The translations under genes were made by a program, and so were the position numbers. Positions 35,294-42,976 of a DNA stretch of 64,000 nt are shown here, piece by piece. This DNA is from Paenibacillus glycanilyticus NBRC 16618 (GTDB taxonomy: Bacteria; Bacillota; Bacilli; Paenibacillales; Paenibacillaceae). The notes under the pieces were generated by a model that was not told where the DNA came from, made no database searches, and saw only the letters and a program-made list of their open reading frames with translations. The stretch covers positions 24,740 through 88,739 of the forward strand of contig NZ_BILY01000026.1 of the NCBI RefSeq assembly GCF_004000805.1, given 5' to 3'. How positions within the stretch are numbered: position 1 is the first letter of the stretch; every line of letters starts with the position of its first letter.

Positions 35294-35860
35294 ATGATCA
35301 AGCAACATCCATGTAAGCTTGCCGCTAACCACCGTGTCGGGGTTGTATGGTTTACCGGTTTATCCGGCTCTGGCAAAACGACAATCAGTCAGCGGGTGGA
35401 GCGGTTATTGCTCGATCGCGGTTATCATTGCGCCGTGCTCGATGCCGATAAGCTGCGGGCAGGGCTAAATTCTGATCTCGGATATACAGAGGCGGATCGA
35501 ACGGAAAACTTGCGGCGTACAGCTGAGGTAACTGCCATGTTCTTGGATGTTGGCTTTATCGTCCTCGTTCCGATGATTACGCCCACGGAGGCAATGCTAG
35601 CGCAGATTCGAAGGCGTTTCGATGCGCATTCGTACACGGAAGTGTATGTGCGATGCTCGCTTGACACATGCGAACAACGAGATCCCAAAGGGCTGTACCG
35701 TAAGGCACGAGAAGGTATACTCCAAGATTTTACCGGCATTGATGCACGTTATGAACCACCGGCGCAGCCGGAACTAATCCTGGATACGGAGCATCGGTCG
35801 ATCGGGCAATGCGCGCAGCAGCTTGTTGAATTTATTGATCGTAAATATTCAATTCATTAA
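35294..35860 (+). CDS. cysC: Adenylyl-sulfate (APS) kinase
   Basis: Phosphorylates APS to PAPS, the sulfate donor. The P-loop is GLSGSGKTT, then LDADKLRAGLNSDLGY, DRTENLRRTAEV and CEQRDPKGLYRKAREG with FTGID, all hallmarks of CysC. The 188-residue length is slightly short but complete. The Shine-Dalgarno AAAGGAGAG precedes ATG 35294. The sulfotransferase that would use PAPS starts 18 bases downstream. No ATP sulfurylase is present in the window, so APS must come from elsewhere. Confidence 0.93.
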   Translation: MIKQHPCKLAANHRVGVVWFTGLSGSGKTTISQRVERLLLDRGYHCAVLDADKLRAGLNSDLGYTEADRTENLRRTAEVTAMFLDVGFIVLVPMITPTEAMLAQIRRRFDAHSYTEVYVRCSLDTCEQRDPKGLYRKAREGILQDFTGIDARYEPPAQPELILDTEHRSIGQCAQQLVEFIDRKYSIH

Positions 35861-35878
35861 AAAGGAGCAGGAGATTCA

Positions 35879-36610
35879 ATGAAAAAACCAAAGCAAAGCT
35901 ATACGATATGGTTCTCCCAACGCACGGGCAGCACGCTTCTCAATAAAGCGCTCGCTTCAACAGGCGTAGCAGGCGACCCATCAGAATGGCTGCATTACGG
36001 GTGGAACGATCCTGTAACGTTTCGTTTAGAAAATCTGGAGAATATATGGCAGCATGGTACGACGCCGAATGGAATCTTTGGCATTAAAATCGGTTACGAG
36101 CAGCGATGGATCGATGCATTCCGAGACATGTTCAATCTGTCATCCGAAATATCGAGCGCGGAGGTGTGGAGTACCGCCTTCCCGAATTGCAGCAAACATA
36201 TCTTCATGACCCGGCGCAACAAAGTAAGACTAGCCGTATCGTGGTGGAGAGCCATCGTATCCGAAGAATGGCATCGAAGCGCAGGCACACAGCCGAAGGA
36301 ATGTAACCTTGAAGACCAATACAATTACGATGCGATTCATCATCTCATTCAAGAAAGTGTCATGTTTGAGGCTGCGCTTGAAGATTTCTTCTCGAAAAAC
36401 GGTATATCCCCAATGACTGTTGTCTACGAAGACTTCATTGAGGACTATGAAGGTACGGTCCTGAGAGTGCTTCAGTATCTCGGCATTCAGACAGAAGGCG
36501 TGAAGATAGCTCCGCCGGCATTCGATAAGCTCGCTGATGAGTATGAGGAGCAGTGGGTTCAACGTTATCGCACAGAAAGCCAGAACGGATGGATGAATGT
36601 AAGATGGTAA
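35879..36610 (+). CDS. PAPS-dependent sulfotransferase, Stf0-like
   Basis: A 243-residue sulfotransferase. The N-terminal PAPS-binding loop is WFSQRTGSTLL, followed by GDPSEWLHY, GIFGIKIGYEQ and the 3'-phosphate-binding region HIFMTRRNKVRLAVSWWRAI; the C-terminal TVVYEDFIED also fits. This pattern is that of Stf0 trehalose sulfotransferases of mycobacteria and relatives, but the acceptor here is unknown. AAGGAG precedes ATG 35879. It is co-transcribed with cysC, so a dedicated sulfation pathway is likely. Confidence 0.85.
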   Translation: MKKPKQSYTIWFSQRTGSTLLNKALASTGVAGDPSEWLHYGWNDPVTFRLENLENIWQHGTTPNGIFGIKIGYEQRWIDAFRDMFNLSSEISSAEVWSTAFPNCSKHIFMTRRNKVRLAVSWWRAIVSEEWHRSAGTQPKECNLEDQYNYDAIHHLIQESVMFEAALEDFFSKNGISPMTVVYEDFIEDYEGTVLRVLQYLGIQTEGVKIAPPAFDKLADEYEEQWVQRYRTESQNGWMNVRW

Positions 36611-36640
36611 CGTCATAGAAAAGGGGGGAGAAATACAGTG

Positions 36641-36690
36641 TTGCAATAAAAGGAAACATTAGCTAGAATGAATCGTGTATGATATATGAA
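36641..36690 (+). promoter_or_regulatory. Promoter and GntR operator of the sugar-acid operon
   Basis: TTGCAA (36641-36646), 17-base spacer, TAGAAT (36664-36669), immediately followed by ATCGTGTATGATATATGAA (36672-36690), which covers the expected start. It matches 15 of 19 bases of the palindrome at 37391-37409. Confidence 0.7.
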
Positions 36691-36709
36691 ACGGCAAGGC
36701 GATGATGTG

Positions 36710-37375
36710 ATGAAAAAAAATTTAAATCGTTACGTACTAACGGAAGAAATCTATACGCTGCTTAAAAGCCATATTCTAAACCACGAGATTGCGCCAGGCG
36801 AGAAAATCAATATCGATCAGTTGGCCCGCAATCTTGAAGTCAGCAACATCCCGATTCGCGAAGCGCTGTCCCGATTAGCAGCCGAGGGCTTGGTGGACAC
36901 GGTGCCATTCAAAGGCATGTTCGTAGCCAAGATGTCGCTGCAAGAACTGGACGAGATGTTCGAAATCCGAATGGAGCTGGAGTGTCTCTCTATCCGCAAA
37001 GCTGTTCATTCGATTCCGGCTTCCCAATTGGAACAATTGCAAAGAGAGATGGAAGAGTTCCCGCGTTCCGATCTATCGTCGGGCGAGCAGCGCATTCAGG
37101 TTATTGCTCAGATGAATGAGAGCTTGCATGGCTTGATTCTGAATCACTGCGGCAACCAATCGTTGAAAAGCTTGATCGAGTCTTATATTGAGAAAATTCA
37201 AAGATATTTGGCCTTGTACCAAAAGGATTTGAACGCTCAGCTCATTCAAGACGAGTGGGAAGAACATATGCGGATCGTTGAATTCCTGACGGTAAGGGAT
37301 CAGCAGTCAGCGGAACAAGCACTCAAGCAGCATCTGGAAAACTCGTACAAACGGACGCGTGCGTTCTTTGTATAA
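36710..37375 (+). CDS. GntR family regulator (FCD type) of the sugar-acid operon
   Basis: Winged helix (APGEKINIDQLARNLEVSNI, then PIREALSRLAAEGLV) and an FCD domain with metal-ligand-like residues (NESLHGLILNHCGN, EEHMRIVEFLTVRD, KQHLENS). The in-frame ATG at 36686 lies inside the operator, so ATG 36710 is preferred, giving 221 residues. It heads an operon of four catabolic enzymes. Operator-like palindromes lie in front of this gene and in front of the next, suggesting it represses both and is released by a pathway sugar acid. Confidence 0.88.
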   Translation: MKKNLNRYVLTEEIYTLLKSHILNHEIAPGEKINIDQLARNLEVSNIPIREALSRLAAEGLVDTVPFKGMFVAKMSLQELDEMFEIRMELECLSIRKAVHSIPASQLEQLQREMEEFPRSDLSSGEQRIQVIAQMNESLHGLILNHCGNQSLKSLIESYIEKIQRYLALYQKDLNAQLIQDEWEEHMRIVEFLTVRDQQSAEQALKQHLENSYKRTRAFFV

Positions 37376-37390
37376 GTTTTTTTATCTCGA

Positions 37391-37409
37391 ATCATGTACG
37401 ATACATGAT
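37391..37409 (+). promoter_or_regulatory. Palindromic GntR operator before the first enzyme gene
   Basis: ATCATGTACGATACATGAT is a perfect inverted repeat (ATCATGTA-CGA-TACATGAT), 16 bases before the next start. A degenerate copy lies at 36672-36690. Confidence 0.7.
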
Positions 37410-37424
37410 AAAGGAGGATTAAAG

Positions 37425-38186
37425 ATGAAGTTATCGGGTAAAACGGCTATTGTCACCGGAGGTTCATCCGGCATCGGTGAAGCCATCGTCCGCTTATTCG
37501 CAGCGGAAGGAGCAAACGTGGTTATAGCTGACCGGAAAGCGAACGATGCAGCACGTTTAATTGAACAAATTCAGATCAATGGCGGAAGCGTCATCGCCGT
37601 TCAGACCGACGTGTCCAAGGACGAAGAGGTTCGGCGGCTTATGCAAGAGACGGTGCTTCAATTCGGACGCATCGATATTGTGGTCAACAACGCAGCAGCC
37701 ATCATGCCTAAATATCTGGAAGAGGTTGAAGAGGAGGAATGGGATCGAATTTTCAACGTGAATCTGAAAAGCGTCTTTCTGATGATCAAGCATTCCATCG
37801 CGGAACTCAAAAAAACGCGGGGATCGATCGTCAATATGTCTTCGCTGAATGGTCTGATCGGACAAAAAATGAATCCGGTCTATGCCGCAACCAAAGGCGG
37901 GATGAACGCCCTGACCAAGGCTTTGGCACTGGATTACGCCCCCTACGGCATTCGCGTTAACAGCATTTGTCCCGCGGGCGTTACGACGCCATTGCTGGAG
38001 CAATGGATCAGCCAACAGGCTGATCCGGTTCAAACCGTCCGGAATTTGAACGCCATGCATCCTTTGGGCAGACCTGCGACTTCGGAAGAAGTAGCTCAGA
38101 CCGCACTTTTTTTGGCCAGCGATGCATCCGGTTTCGTGACGGGCGTTGCTCTTCCCGTCGACGGCGGCGCTTCGCTTGGTTATTAA
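37425..38186 (+). CDS. SDR dehydrogenase, probable aldose (L-fucose-like) dehydrogenase
   Basis: Classical 253-residue SDR with TGGSSGIGEAI, VNNAA, catalytic Ser in VNMSSLNG, YAATK, and C-terminal PVDGGASLGY. AAGGAGG precedes ATG 37425; the longer frame from 37359 overlaps gntR and is not used. As the first enzyme of a four-enzyme operon ending in an FAH-type hydrolase, it likely oxidises the free sugar to a lactone or acid. The sugar identity is inference. Confidence 0.85.
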   Translation: MKLSGKTAIVTGGSSGIGEAIVRLFAAEGANVVIADRKANDAARLIEQIQINGGSVIAVQTDVSKDEEVRRLMQETVLQFGRIDIVVNNAAAIMPKYLEEVEEEEWDRIFNVNLKSVFLMIKHSIAELKKTRGSIVNMSSLNGLIGQKMNPVYAATKGGMNALTKALALDYAPYGIRVNSICPAGVTTPLLEQWISQQADPVQTVRNLNAMHPLGRPATSEEVAQTALFLASDASGFVTGVALPVDGGASLGY

Positions 38187-38224
38187 TAGATAACCATAAT
38201 ATACATACGAGGGAGCTTGTGAAG

Positions 38225-39322
38225 ATGAAAATCACAAAAGTAGAAAGCTTTGTTCTGCATGTCCCGATTACACCCCCGATTACCGATGCCATTAACGTAG
38301 CCACGCACTGGGGATTATCCGGCGTTCGCATCCATACGGATGAAGGATTTATTGGTTACGGTTACACGGGTACTTGCGCGCACGGCGACGATATGATCGT
38401 CGATACGATCGACAAATACTACGCTCCGCTTCTCGTCGGTAAAGATCCGTTTATGGTGAAAGAGTTGTGGAATGAGATGCGCTTCGGGAAAATGCATTGG
38501 ATCGGACGTTCGGGCGTGACTCACATGGCTTTGGCAGCGGTAGATATCGCGCTCTGGGACATCATGTCGAAGGCATCAAACAAGCCATTATGGCAGTACC
38601 TCGGCGGGGCGAAATCCAAACCTATCAAAGCCTATAACACCAACGGCGGCTGGCTTAATTGGTCACAGGAACGATTGCTTAAAGACGTAACGGAGATTGT
38701 CGAATCGGGCTTTACGGGTGTTAAAATCAAAGTTGGCAAGCCGGATCCCCGCGAAGATTATGATCGCTGCAAGGCAGTGCGCAAAGCGATCGGCGACGAT
38801 GTGATCTTCATGATCGACGTCAACCAGCAATGGAACATCAATACGGCGATGACTTGGGGCAAAAAGCTGGAGGAATTCGATCTGTTCTGGCTGGAGGAAC
38901 CGCTCAATCCGGACGATATTATGGGACATAAAAAGCTTGCTGACGAACTTAACGTACCGATTGCTTTAGGCGAGCACGTGTACAACAAGTATGCCTTCCG
39001 GGATTATATCCACAATGGCGCGTTAGAGTATTGCCAAGTGGACGTAACCCGCGTCGCGGGTATTACCGAATGGCTTCAAGTAGCCGGTTTGGCTGCAGCC
39101 TATGACGTGCCGATTTGTCCTCACGTAGGCGATATGGGCCAAATTCACCAGCACCTCGTCGCCTCGACGCCAAGCGCCATCATGCTCGAATATATACCGT
39201 GGATCCGGCATATTTTCGAAGAGCCCGCAACGGTGAAGGACGGACATTACGTGCTGCCGCAAATGCCTGGTGCTTCAACGACCATCTTACCTCGATACTT
39301 CGACGAATATCGCATTCGTTAA
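38225..39322 (+). CDS. Enolase-superfamily sugar-acid dehydratase (mandelate racemase subgroup)
   Basis: A 365-residue protein. The KxK catalytic motif is VKIKVG. Metal ligands are likely Asp in MIDVNQQW, Glu in WLEEPL and Glu in ALGEHV; the His-Asp dyad is represented by QVDVTRVAG and CPHVGD. These features indicate abstraction of the alpha proton of a sugar acid to give a 2-keto-3-deoxy acid. GAGGGAG lies 9 bases before ATG 38225; GTG 38219 is too close. Fuconate, rhamnonate or galactonate-type acids are all possible substrates. Confidence 0.88.
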   Translation: MKITKVESFVLHVPITPPITDAINVATHWGLSGVRIHTDEGFIGYGYTGTCAHGDDMIVDTIDKYYAPLLVGKDPFMVKELWNEMRFGKMHWIGRSGVTHMALAAVDIALWDIMSKASNKPLWQYLGGAKSKPIKAYNTNGGWLNWSQERLLKDVTEIVESGFTGVKIKVGKPDPREDYDRCKAVRKAIGDDVIFMIDVNQQWNINTAMTWGKKLEEFDLFWLEEPLNPDDIMGHKKLADELNVPIALGEHVYNKYAFRDYIHNGALEYCQVDVTRVAGITEWLQVAGLAAAYDVPICPHVGDMGQIHQHLVASTPSAIMLEYIPWIRHIFEEPATVKDGHYVLPQMPGASTTILPRYFDEYRIR

Positions 39323-39345
39323 CAATAAGATCTCGGAGGCACCCC

Positions 39346-40119
39346 ATGAGATTAATCGATAAAGTCACTTTGATCACCGGGTCGGGATCGGGAATTGGCA
39401 GAAGTACGGCGCTTCGTTTCGGCGAGGAAGGCGCCTTCGTTATCGTGAACGACCTTGATGCCGTTAACGGAGAGGAAACCGCGCAGCAGATCCGCGACAA
39501 AGGAGGCAAGGCGACATTCATTCAAGCGAACGTCGCCGATCCGCAGTCTGTGCAAGAGCTTGTAAAACAATCGCATGAGAAATACGGCCGTATCGACGTG
39601 CTCTTCAATAATGCGGGAATCAGCGGTGTCGGCGCCATCCACGAGACCGAGCCGGAGCAATGGGACAAGGTAATTGAAGTCAATGTACGCGGCGTTTTTC
39701 TAATGAGCAAATACGTCCTTCCCGGCATGATGGAGCGTAAGACCGGTAATATCATCAATATGTCGTCTTGCATTGCGGAGATTGGACTTGCTCGCCGCGC
39801 CTCTTATTCGGCGTCCAAGGGCGCCGTGCTGGCCCTTACTAAATCGATGCAAGTTGATTACGCCCCTTACAACATACGCGTAAACGCCTTGCTGCCAGGA
39901 ACGATACTAACGCCGTTTGTTGAAGATTTTCTAGCAAGATCGTATGACGATCCCCATATAGCCTACGAATCTCTGCGCAAACGCCAGCTGAGCGGTGACT
40001 TGGGCAGGCCGGAAGACGTTGCGCAAGCCGCCGTATTCCTCGCGTCGGATGAGTCTAAATTCATGATGGGATCCCCGTTATATATCGACGGGGGCGTCGT
40101 ATTCGGAAAAAATGCTTAG
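39346..40119 (+). CDS. SDR dehydrogenase, probable 2-keto-3-deoxy acid dehydrogenase
   Basis: A 257-residue SDR with TGSGSGIGRST, NDLD, NNAGISGVG, Ser in INMSSC, YSASK, and C-terminal YIDGGVVFG. AGGAGG-like sequence (CGGAGGC) precedes ATG 39346; the longer frame from 39115 overlaps the dehydratase and is spurious. Placed between the dehydratase and the FAH hydrolase, it would oxidise the 2-keto-3-deoxy acid at C4 to a 2,4-diketo acid, as in non-phosphorylative L-fucose or L-rhamnose catabolism. Confidence 0.85.
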   Translation: MRLIDKVTLITGSGSGIGRSTALRFGEEGAFVIVNDLDAVNGEETAQQIRDKGGKATFIQANVADPQSVQELVKQSHEKYGRIDVLFNNAGISGVGAIHETEPEQWDKVIEVNVRGVFLMSKYVLPGMMERKTGNIINMSSCIAEIGLARRASYSASKGAVLALTKSMQVDYAPYNIRVNALLPGTILTPFVEDFLARSYDDPHIAYESLRKRQLSGDLGRPEDVAQAAVFLASDESKFMMGSPLYIDGGVVFGKNA

Positions 40120-40128
40120 GAGGAACTT

Positions 40129-41028
40129 ATGAAACTATTAACCTTTATAGAGAACGGCGAATATAAACTTGGAATTAAAACGGACCTAGGCGTACTCGAC
40201 GTCGCTTCCTCTGCACGGGAGCTCGGTATGGCCGGCAAGGTGCCAACGGATGTTCATTCCGTCATTGCCGAAGGAAAGCCGGCTGTCGAAGCGCTTAGCA
40301 GGCTTGCGGAAAAAGCCTCTTCCGCCGCTCGCGCGAGCTCCTATTGGCTCGAAGAGGATTCGCTTAACTACGGTCCTTGCGTCACGAACCCGCAAAAAAT
40401 CATCTGTATCGGACTCAATTACCGCCGCCACGCGGAGGAGACAAATGCGGCGATTCCGGAATATCCGATTTTGTTTAACAAGTTCAACAACACGCTGACG
40501 GGGCACGGACACGATGTACCGCTCCCGCGAGTATCGAGCAAAGTGGATTACGAGGCCGAGCTCGCTATCGTCATCGGTAAGCAAGCAAAGTATCTTTCCG
40601 AAGAAAATGCGCTGGACCATGTATTCGGTTATTGCTGCGTCAACGATATTTCCGCGCGCGACCTACAGATGAGGAGCCAACAATGGCTGCTCGGCAAATC
40701 ATGCGATGGCTTCTCTCCGCTTGGTCCTTACTTGGTCACGGCGGATGAAGTAGGCGACCCAAACAACCTGGCGATCCAAACGACCGTAAACGGAGAAATA
40801 CGCCAAAACTCCAACACGTCCGATATGATCTTCCATTGCAGAGAGATTGTAAACTACGTTTCCCAGCATATGACGCTATTGCCGGGAGACATCATTCTTA
40901 CAGGAACGCCGGAAGGCGTCGTGCTTGGTTACCCGCCGGAGAAGCAAGTTTATTTGCAGGACGGGGACATGGTCACGATCTCGATTGAGAAACTCGGCAG
41001 CATTACGAACCGAATGGTGAAGGAATAA
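40129..41028 (+). CDS. Fumarylacetoacetate hydrolase (FAH) family protein, probable 2,4-diketo-3-deoxy acid hydrolase
   Basis: A 299-residue protein with the FAH core: CIGLNYRRHAEE, DYEAELAIVIGK, VFGYCCVNDISARDLQ, KSCDGFSPLGP, and ILTGTPEGV. Metal-binding Glu and Asp residues fall in the DYEAE and FGYC...ND motifs. It starts ten bases after the upstream SDR. In the inferred pathway it would cleave the 2,4-diketo acid to pyruvate plus lactate (or glycolate). It ends the operon; no clear terminator is seen. Confidence 0.88.
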   Translation: MKLLTFIENGEYKLGIKTDLGVLDVASSARELGMAGKVPTDVHSVIAEGKPAVEALSRLAEKASSAARASSYWLEEDSLNYGPCVTNPQKIICIGLNYRRHAEETNAAIPEYPILFNKFNNTLTGHGHDVPLPRVSSKVDYEAELAIVIGKQAKYLSEENALDHVFGYCCVNDISARDLQMRSQQWLLGKSCDGFSPLGPYLVTADEVGDPNNLAIQTTVNGEIRQNSNTSDMIFHCREIVNYVSQHMTLLPGDIILTGTPEGVVLGYPPEKQVYLQDGDMVTISIEKLGSITNRMVKE

Positions 41029-41049
41029 GGTCATTAGGTCTTTCAATGA

Positions 41050-41078
41050 TTGACTTGATTGCCGTGCTAGCATAAAAT
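41050..41078 (+). promoter_or_regulatory. Promoter of the HxlR gene
   Basis: TTGACT (41050-41055), 17-base spacer, TAAAAT (41073-41078). Confidence 0.6.
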
Positions 41079-41135
41079 TTTATTATGTTAATTTCAGGCA
41101 ATACAGTCCTTCATATGTAAGGGGATGATTCGTCA

Positions 41136-41468
41136 ATGATTCATCAGCGTGAATGTCCGGTCGAGACGCTCCTTCATGTTTTAAGCGGCAAATGGAAGCC
41201 TCTGATTTTATGGCATCTGATGGAATCCAAGAAGAGATTCAACGACCTGGAAAAGCTAATACCCGATGTATCCCAAAAAATGCTCTCGCAGCATCTCCGT
41301 GATTTGGAACGAGAAGGCATTGTCGACAGAACGGTCTATCCCGACGTCCCTCCAAGGGTAGAATATTCGCTAAGCGAGTATGGCAAAACCTTGATTCCCG
41401 TAGCGGAAGCGATGTGTGCTTGGGGAGAAAATCATAATAAGCGGAAATATGAAGAGTCAGCGTCATAG
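41136..41468 (+). CDS. HxlR family transcriptional regulator
   Basis: A 110-residue winged-helix protein. It has the HxlR signature CPVETLLHVLSGKWKPLILW, with Cys7, the position used as a redox or electrophile sensor in relatives such as YodB, followed by MLSQHLRDLEREGIV and VPPRVEYSLSEYG. It is followed by a terminator, then by two palindromes and an oxidoreductase operon that it likely represses. Confidence 0.92.
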   Translation: MIHQRECPVETLLHVLSGKWKPLILWHLMESKKRFNDLEKLIPDVSQKMLSQHLRDLEREGIVDRTVYPDVPPRVEYSLSEYGKTLIPVAEAMCAWGENHNKRKYEESAS

Positions 41469-41489
41469 AGCTGGTTCAAACAACAGGCT

Positions 41490-41516
41490 GCCACATCCCG
41501 GGCAGCTTTTTTTTGT
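41490..41516 (+). terminator. Terminator after hxlR
   Basis: GCTGCC pairs with GGCAGC around an eight-base loop, followed by T8. Confidence 0.8.
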
Positions 41517-41539
41517 ATTCCTGCGGCTTCAATCCTGAT

Positions 41540-41575
41540 ACTTACTTTTAAGTTAGTACCCTACTTTAAAGTGGG
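41540..41575 (+). promoter_or_regulatory. Tandem palindromes, probable HxlR operators
   Basis: ACTTACTTTTAAGTTAGT (41540-41557; 14 of 18 symmetric) and CCTACTTTAAAGTGGG (41560-41575; 14 of 16 symmetric) share the core TACTTTnAAGT. They lie upstream of the NAD(P)H-binding protein gene and downstream of the hxlR terminator. Confidence 0.5.
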
Positions 41576-41651
41576 ATCTTAACAACATTTTGAAGCGGTG
41601 CTAAGCTTGAATTAACCAATATTAGGGTTTATTCAAGAGGAGGAATCAACA

Positions 41652-42380
41652 ATGAAAATGATTGTTTTTGGAGCGACCGGCAATACGGGAAAAAGAGTGT
41701 TGGTTCTGGGGATAAAAAGGGGGCATGAAATGACCGCATTCGTGCGAAATGCCGAAAAGCTTTATGAGCAGCTAGGCGAGCATTACGCAAAGCATGTGAA
41801 GGTGATCGCAGACGATATTTTGGACCCGGCGAGTGTCGGTGAGGCGCTCGCGCATCAAGACGCCGCTATTCTTGCGGCCGGCCATGCGGGCCAGGGAGAA
41901 GAGTTTATTCGTATGGTCGATAACATGATCAGCCAATGCGAATGGCAATCCAGCTTCTCTGGACGGGTATGGATGATGGGAGGAGCAGGCCTGCTGGATA
42001 TTCCGAATACGGACCTTATCGGTAACCATTTACCCGGCTTTCCGCCCGAGTATAGGAATCACAACCGGAATCTCGAAAGGCTGCAGCAGACGAAGCTTGA
42101 CTGGTCCATCATGTGTCCGGGTACAATGATCGAGTCAAACGAGCTGCTGGCACATTCTCATCTGCATGTTACAACGGATGCTTTGCCCATTCCGATGCCG
42201 GAGACGATCAAGGAATATTCCGAGGCTGATATAGCCGGTCACTTGTTCAGCCGGCTTCAAGAACTCGATGTAACCTATGATGATGTCGTAACATGCATGT
42301 TGGACCATCTTGAACTCGGAGGAGCTTTTTATAGAAAAAGAGTTGGTTTAGCTTATCAAAGCCATATCACGGTGCGCTAA
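41652..42380 (+). CDS. NAD(P)-binding NmrA/SDR-atypical family protein
   Basis: A 242-residue protein. The Rossmann motif is FGATGNTGKRV; it also has a conserved MGGAGLLD and WSIMCPGTM. It lacks the YxxxK of classical SDRs, so it is either an atypical reductase or a redox sensor. AGGAGGA precedes ATG 41652. It is followed by a DUF2269 membrane protein in the same operon, and both are probably under HxlR. Confidence 0.8.
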   Translation: MKMIVFGATGNTGKRVLVLGIKRGHEMTAFVRNAEKLYEQLGEHYAKHVKVIADDILDPASVGEALAHQDAAILAAGHAGQGEEFIRMVDNMISQCEWQSSFSGRVWMMGGAGLLDIPNTDLIGNHLPGFPPEYRNHNRNLERLQQTKLDWSIMCPGTMIESNELLAHSHLHVTTDALPIPMPETIKEYSEADIAGHLFSRLQELDVTYDDVVTCMLDHLELGGAFYRKRVGLAYQSHITVR

Positions 42381-42399
42381 GGGGAAAGGAGATAATAAC

Positions 42400-42852
42400 T
42401 TGTTTGGATTACTGCTGGTCGTTCATATATTCGCTTCGATCGCCGTCATTGGCCCCGCATTCGTAATGCCTATCATTAGAAGATCCGCTAGAACCGTCGG
42501 TCAATTGAACTTTGCTTTAGGTGTGACGGCTAAACTTACCATTATTCTCAAGATCGGCGGAACCGTACTCATTTTAACCGGTATTGGTCTTATGATCATA
42601 ACCAAGTTGGGGTTATCTCAATTATGGCTGAATACGGCCATTCTGTTATCGCTCGCCATGGTCGTCATGATTGATGGATGGATTGAGCCGCGTATGAAGA
42701 AGATCTTTAAGCTTACTGCGGAAAGCCAGGACCACAGTAAGGAAATACCGGCCGAGTTCAGATTAGGGATAAAAAAGATCGTACCCATTGAGATTGCGGC
42801 ACAGCTGCTGATGGTTGTTATATTGGTACTTATGGTCGTTAAGCCATTCTAA
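42400..42852 (+). CDS. DUF2269 family membrane protein
   Basis: A 150-residue protein with four membrane helices (residues about 1-22, 45-70, 78-95, 125-148). GGAAAGGAG precedes TTG 42400, the only good start. DUF2269 proteins are small membrane proteins of unknown function. Operon position with the NAD(P)-binding protein suggests a redox-stress context. Confidence 0.75.
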   Translation: MFGLLLVVHIFASIAVIGPAFVMPIIRRSARTVGQLNFALGVTAKLTIILKIGGTVLILTGIGLMIITKLGLSQLWLNTAILLSLAMVVMIDGWIEPRMKKIFKLTAESQDHSKEIPAEFRLGIKKIVPIEIAAQLLMVVILVLMVVKPF

Positions 42853-42865
42853 TCATGCTGATTCG

Positions 42866-42893
42866 GAAAAAGCCCTTGCATAAGGGCTTTTCG
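42866..42893 (+). terminator. Terminator
   Basis: AAAAGCCCTT-GCAT-AAGGGCTTTT. Confidence 0.85.
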
Positions 42894-42925
42894 TATTTTT
42901 GACAGGGGATGAGAAAAATCTTATA

Positions 42926-42943
42926 ACTACAGTTAAACTACAG
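42926..42943 (+). promoter_or_regulatory. Direct repeat, candidate binding site of the response regulator
   Basis: ACTACAG at 42926-42932 and again at 42937-42943, an 11-base period, each preceded by AA. Tandem half-sites one helical turn apart are typical of OmpR/PhoB-family autoregulation. Confidence 0.4.
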
Positions 42944-42976
42944 ATGAGCATGCTATTTTTTTCAGGAGGAATATTT

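Noticed and set aside
39115..39345. N-terminal extension of the second SDR
   Set aside because: It overlaps the dehydratase gene by over 200 bases; a ribosome site and the SDR N-terminus fix the start at 39346.
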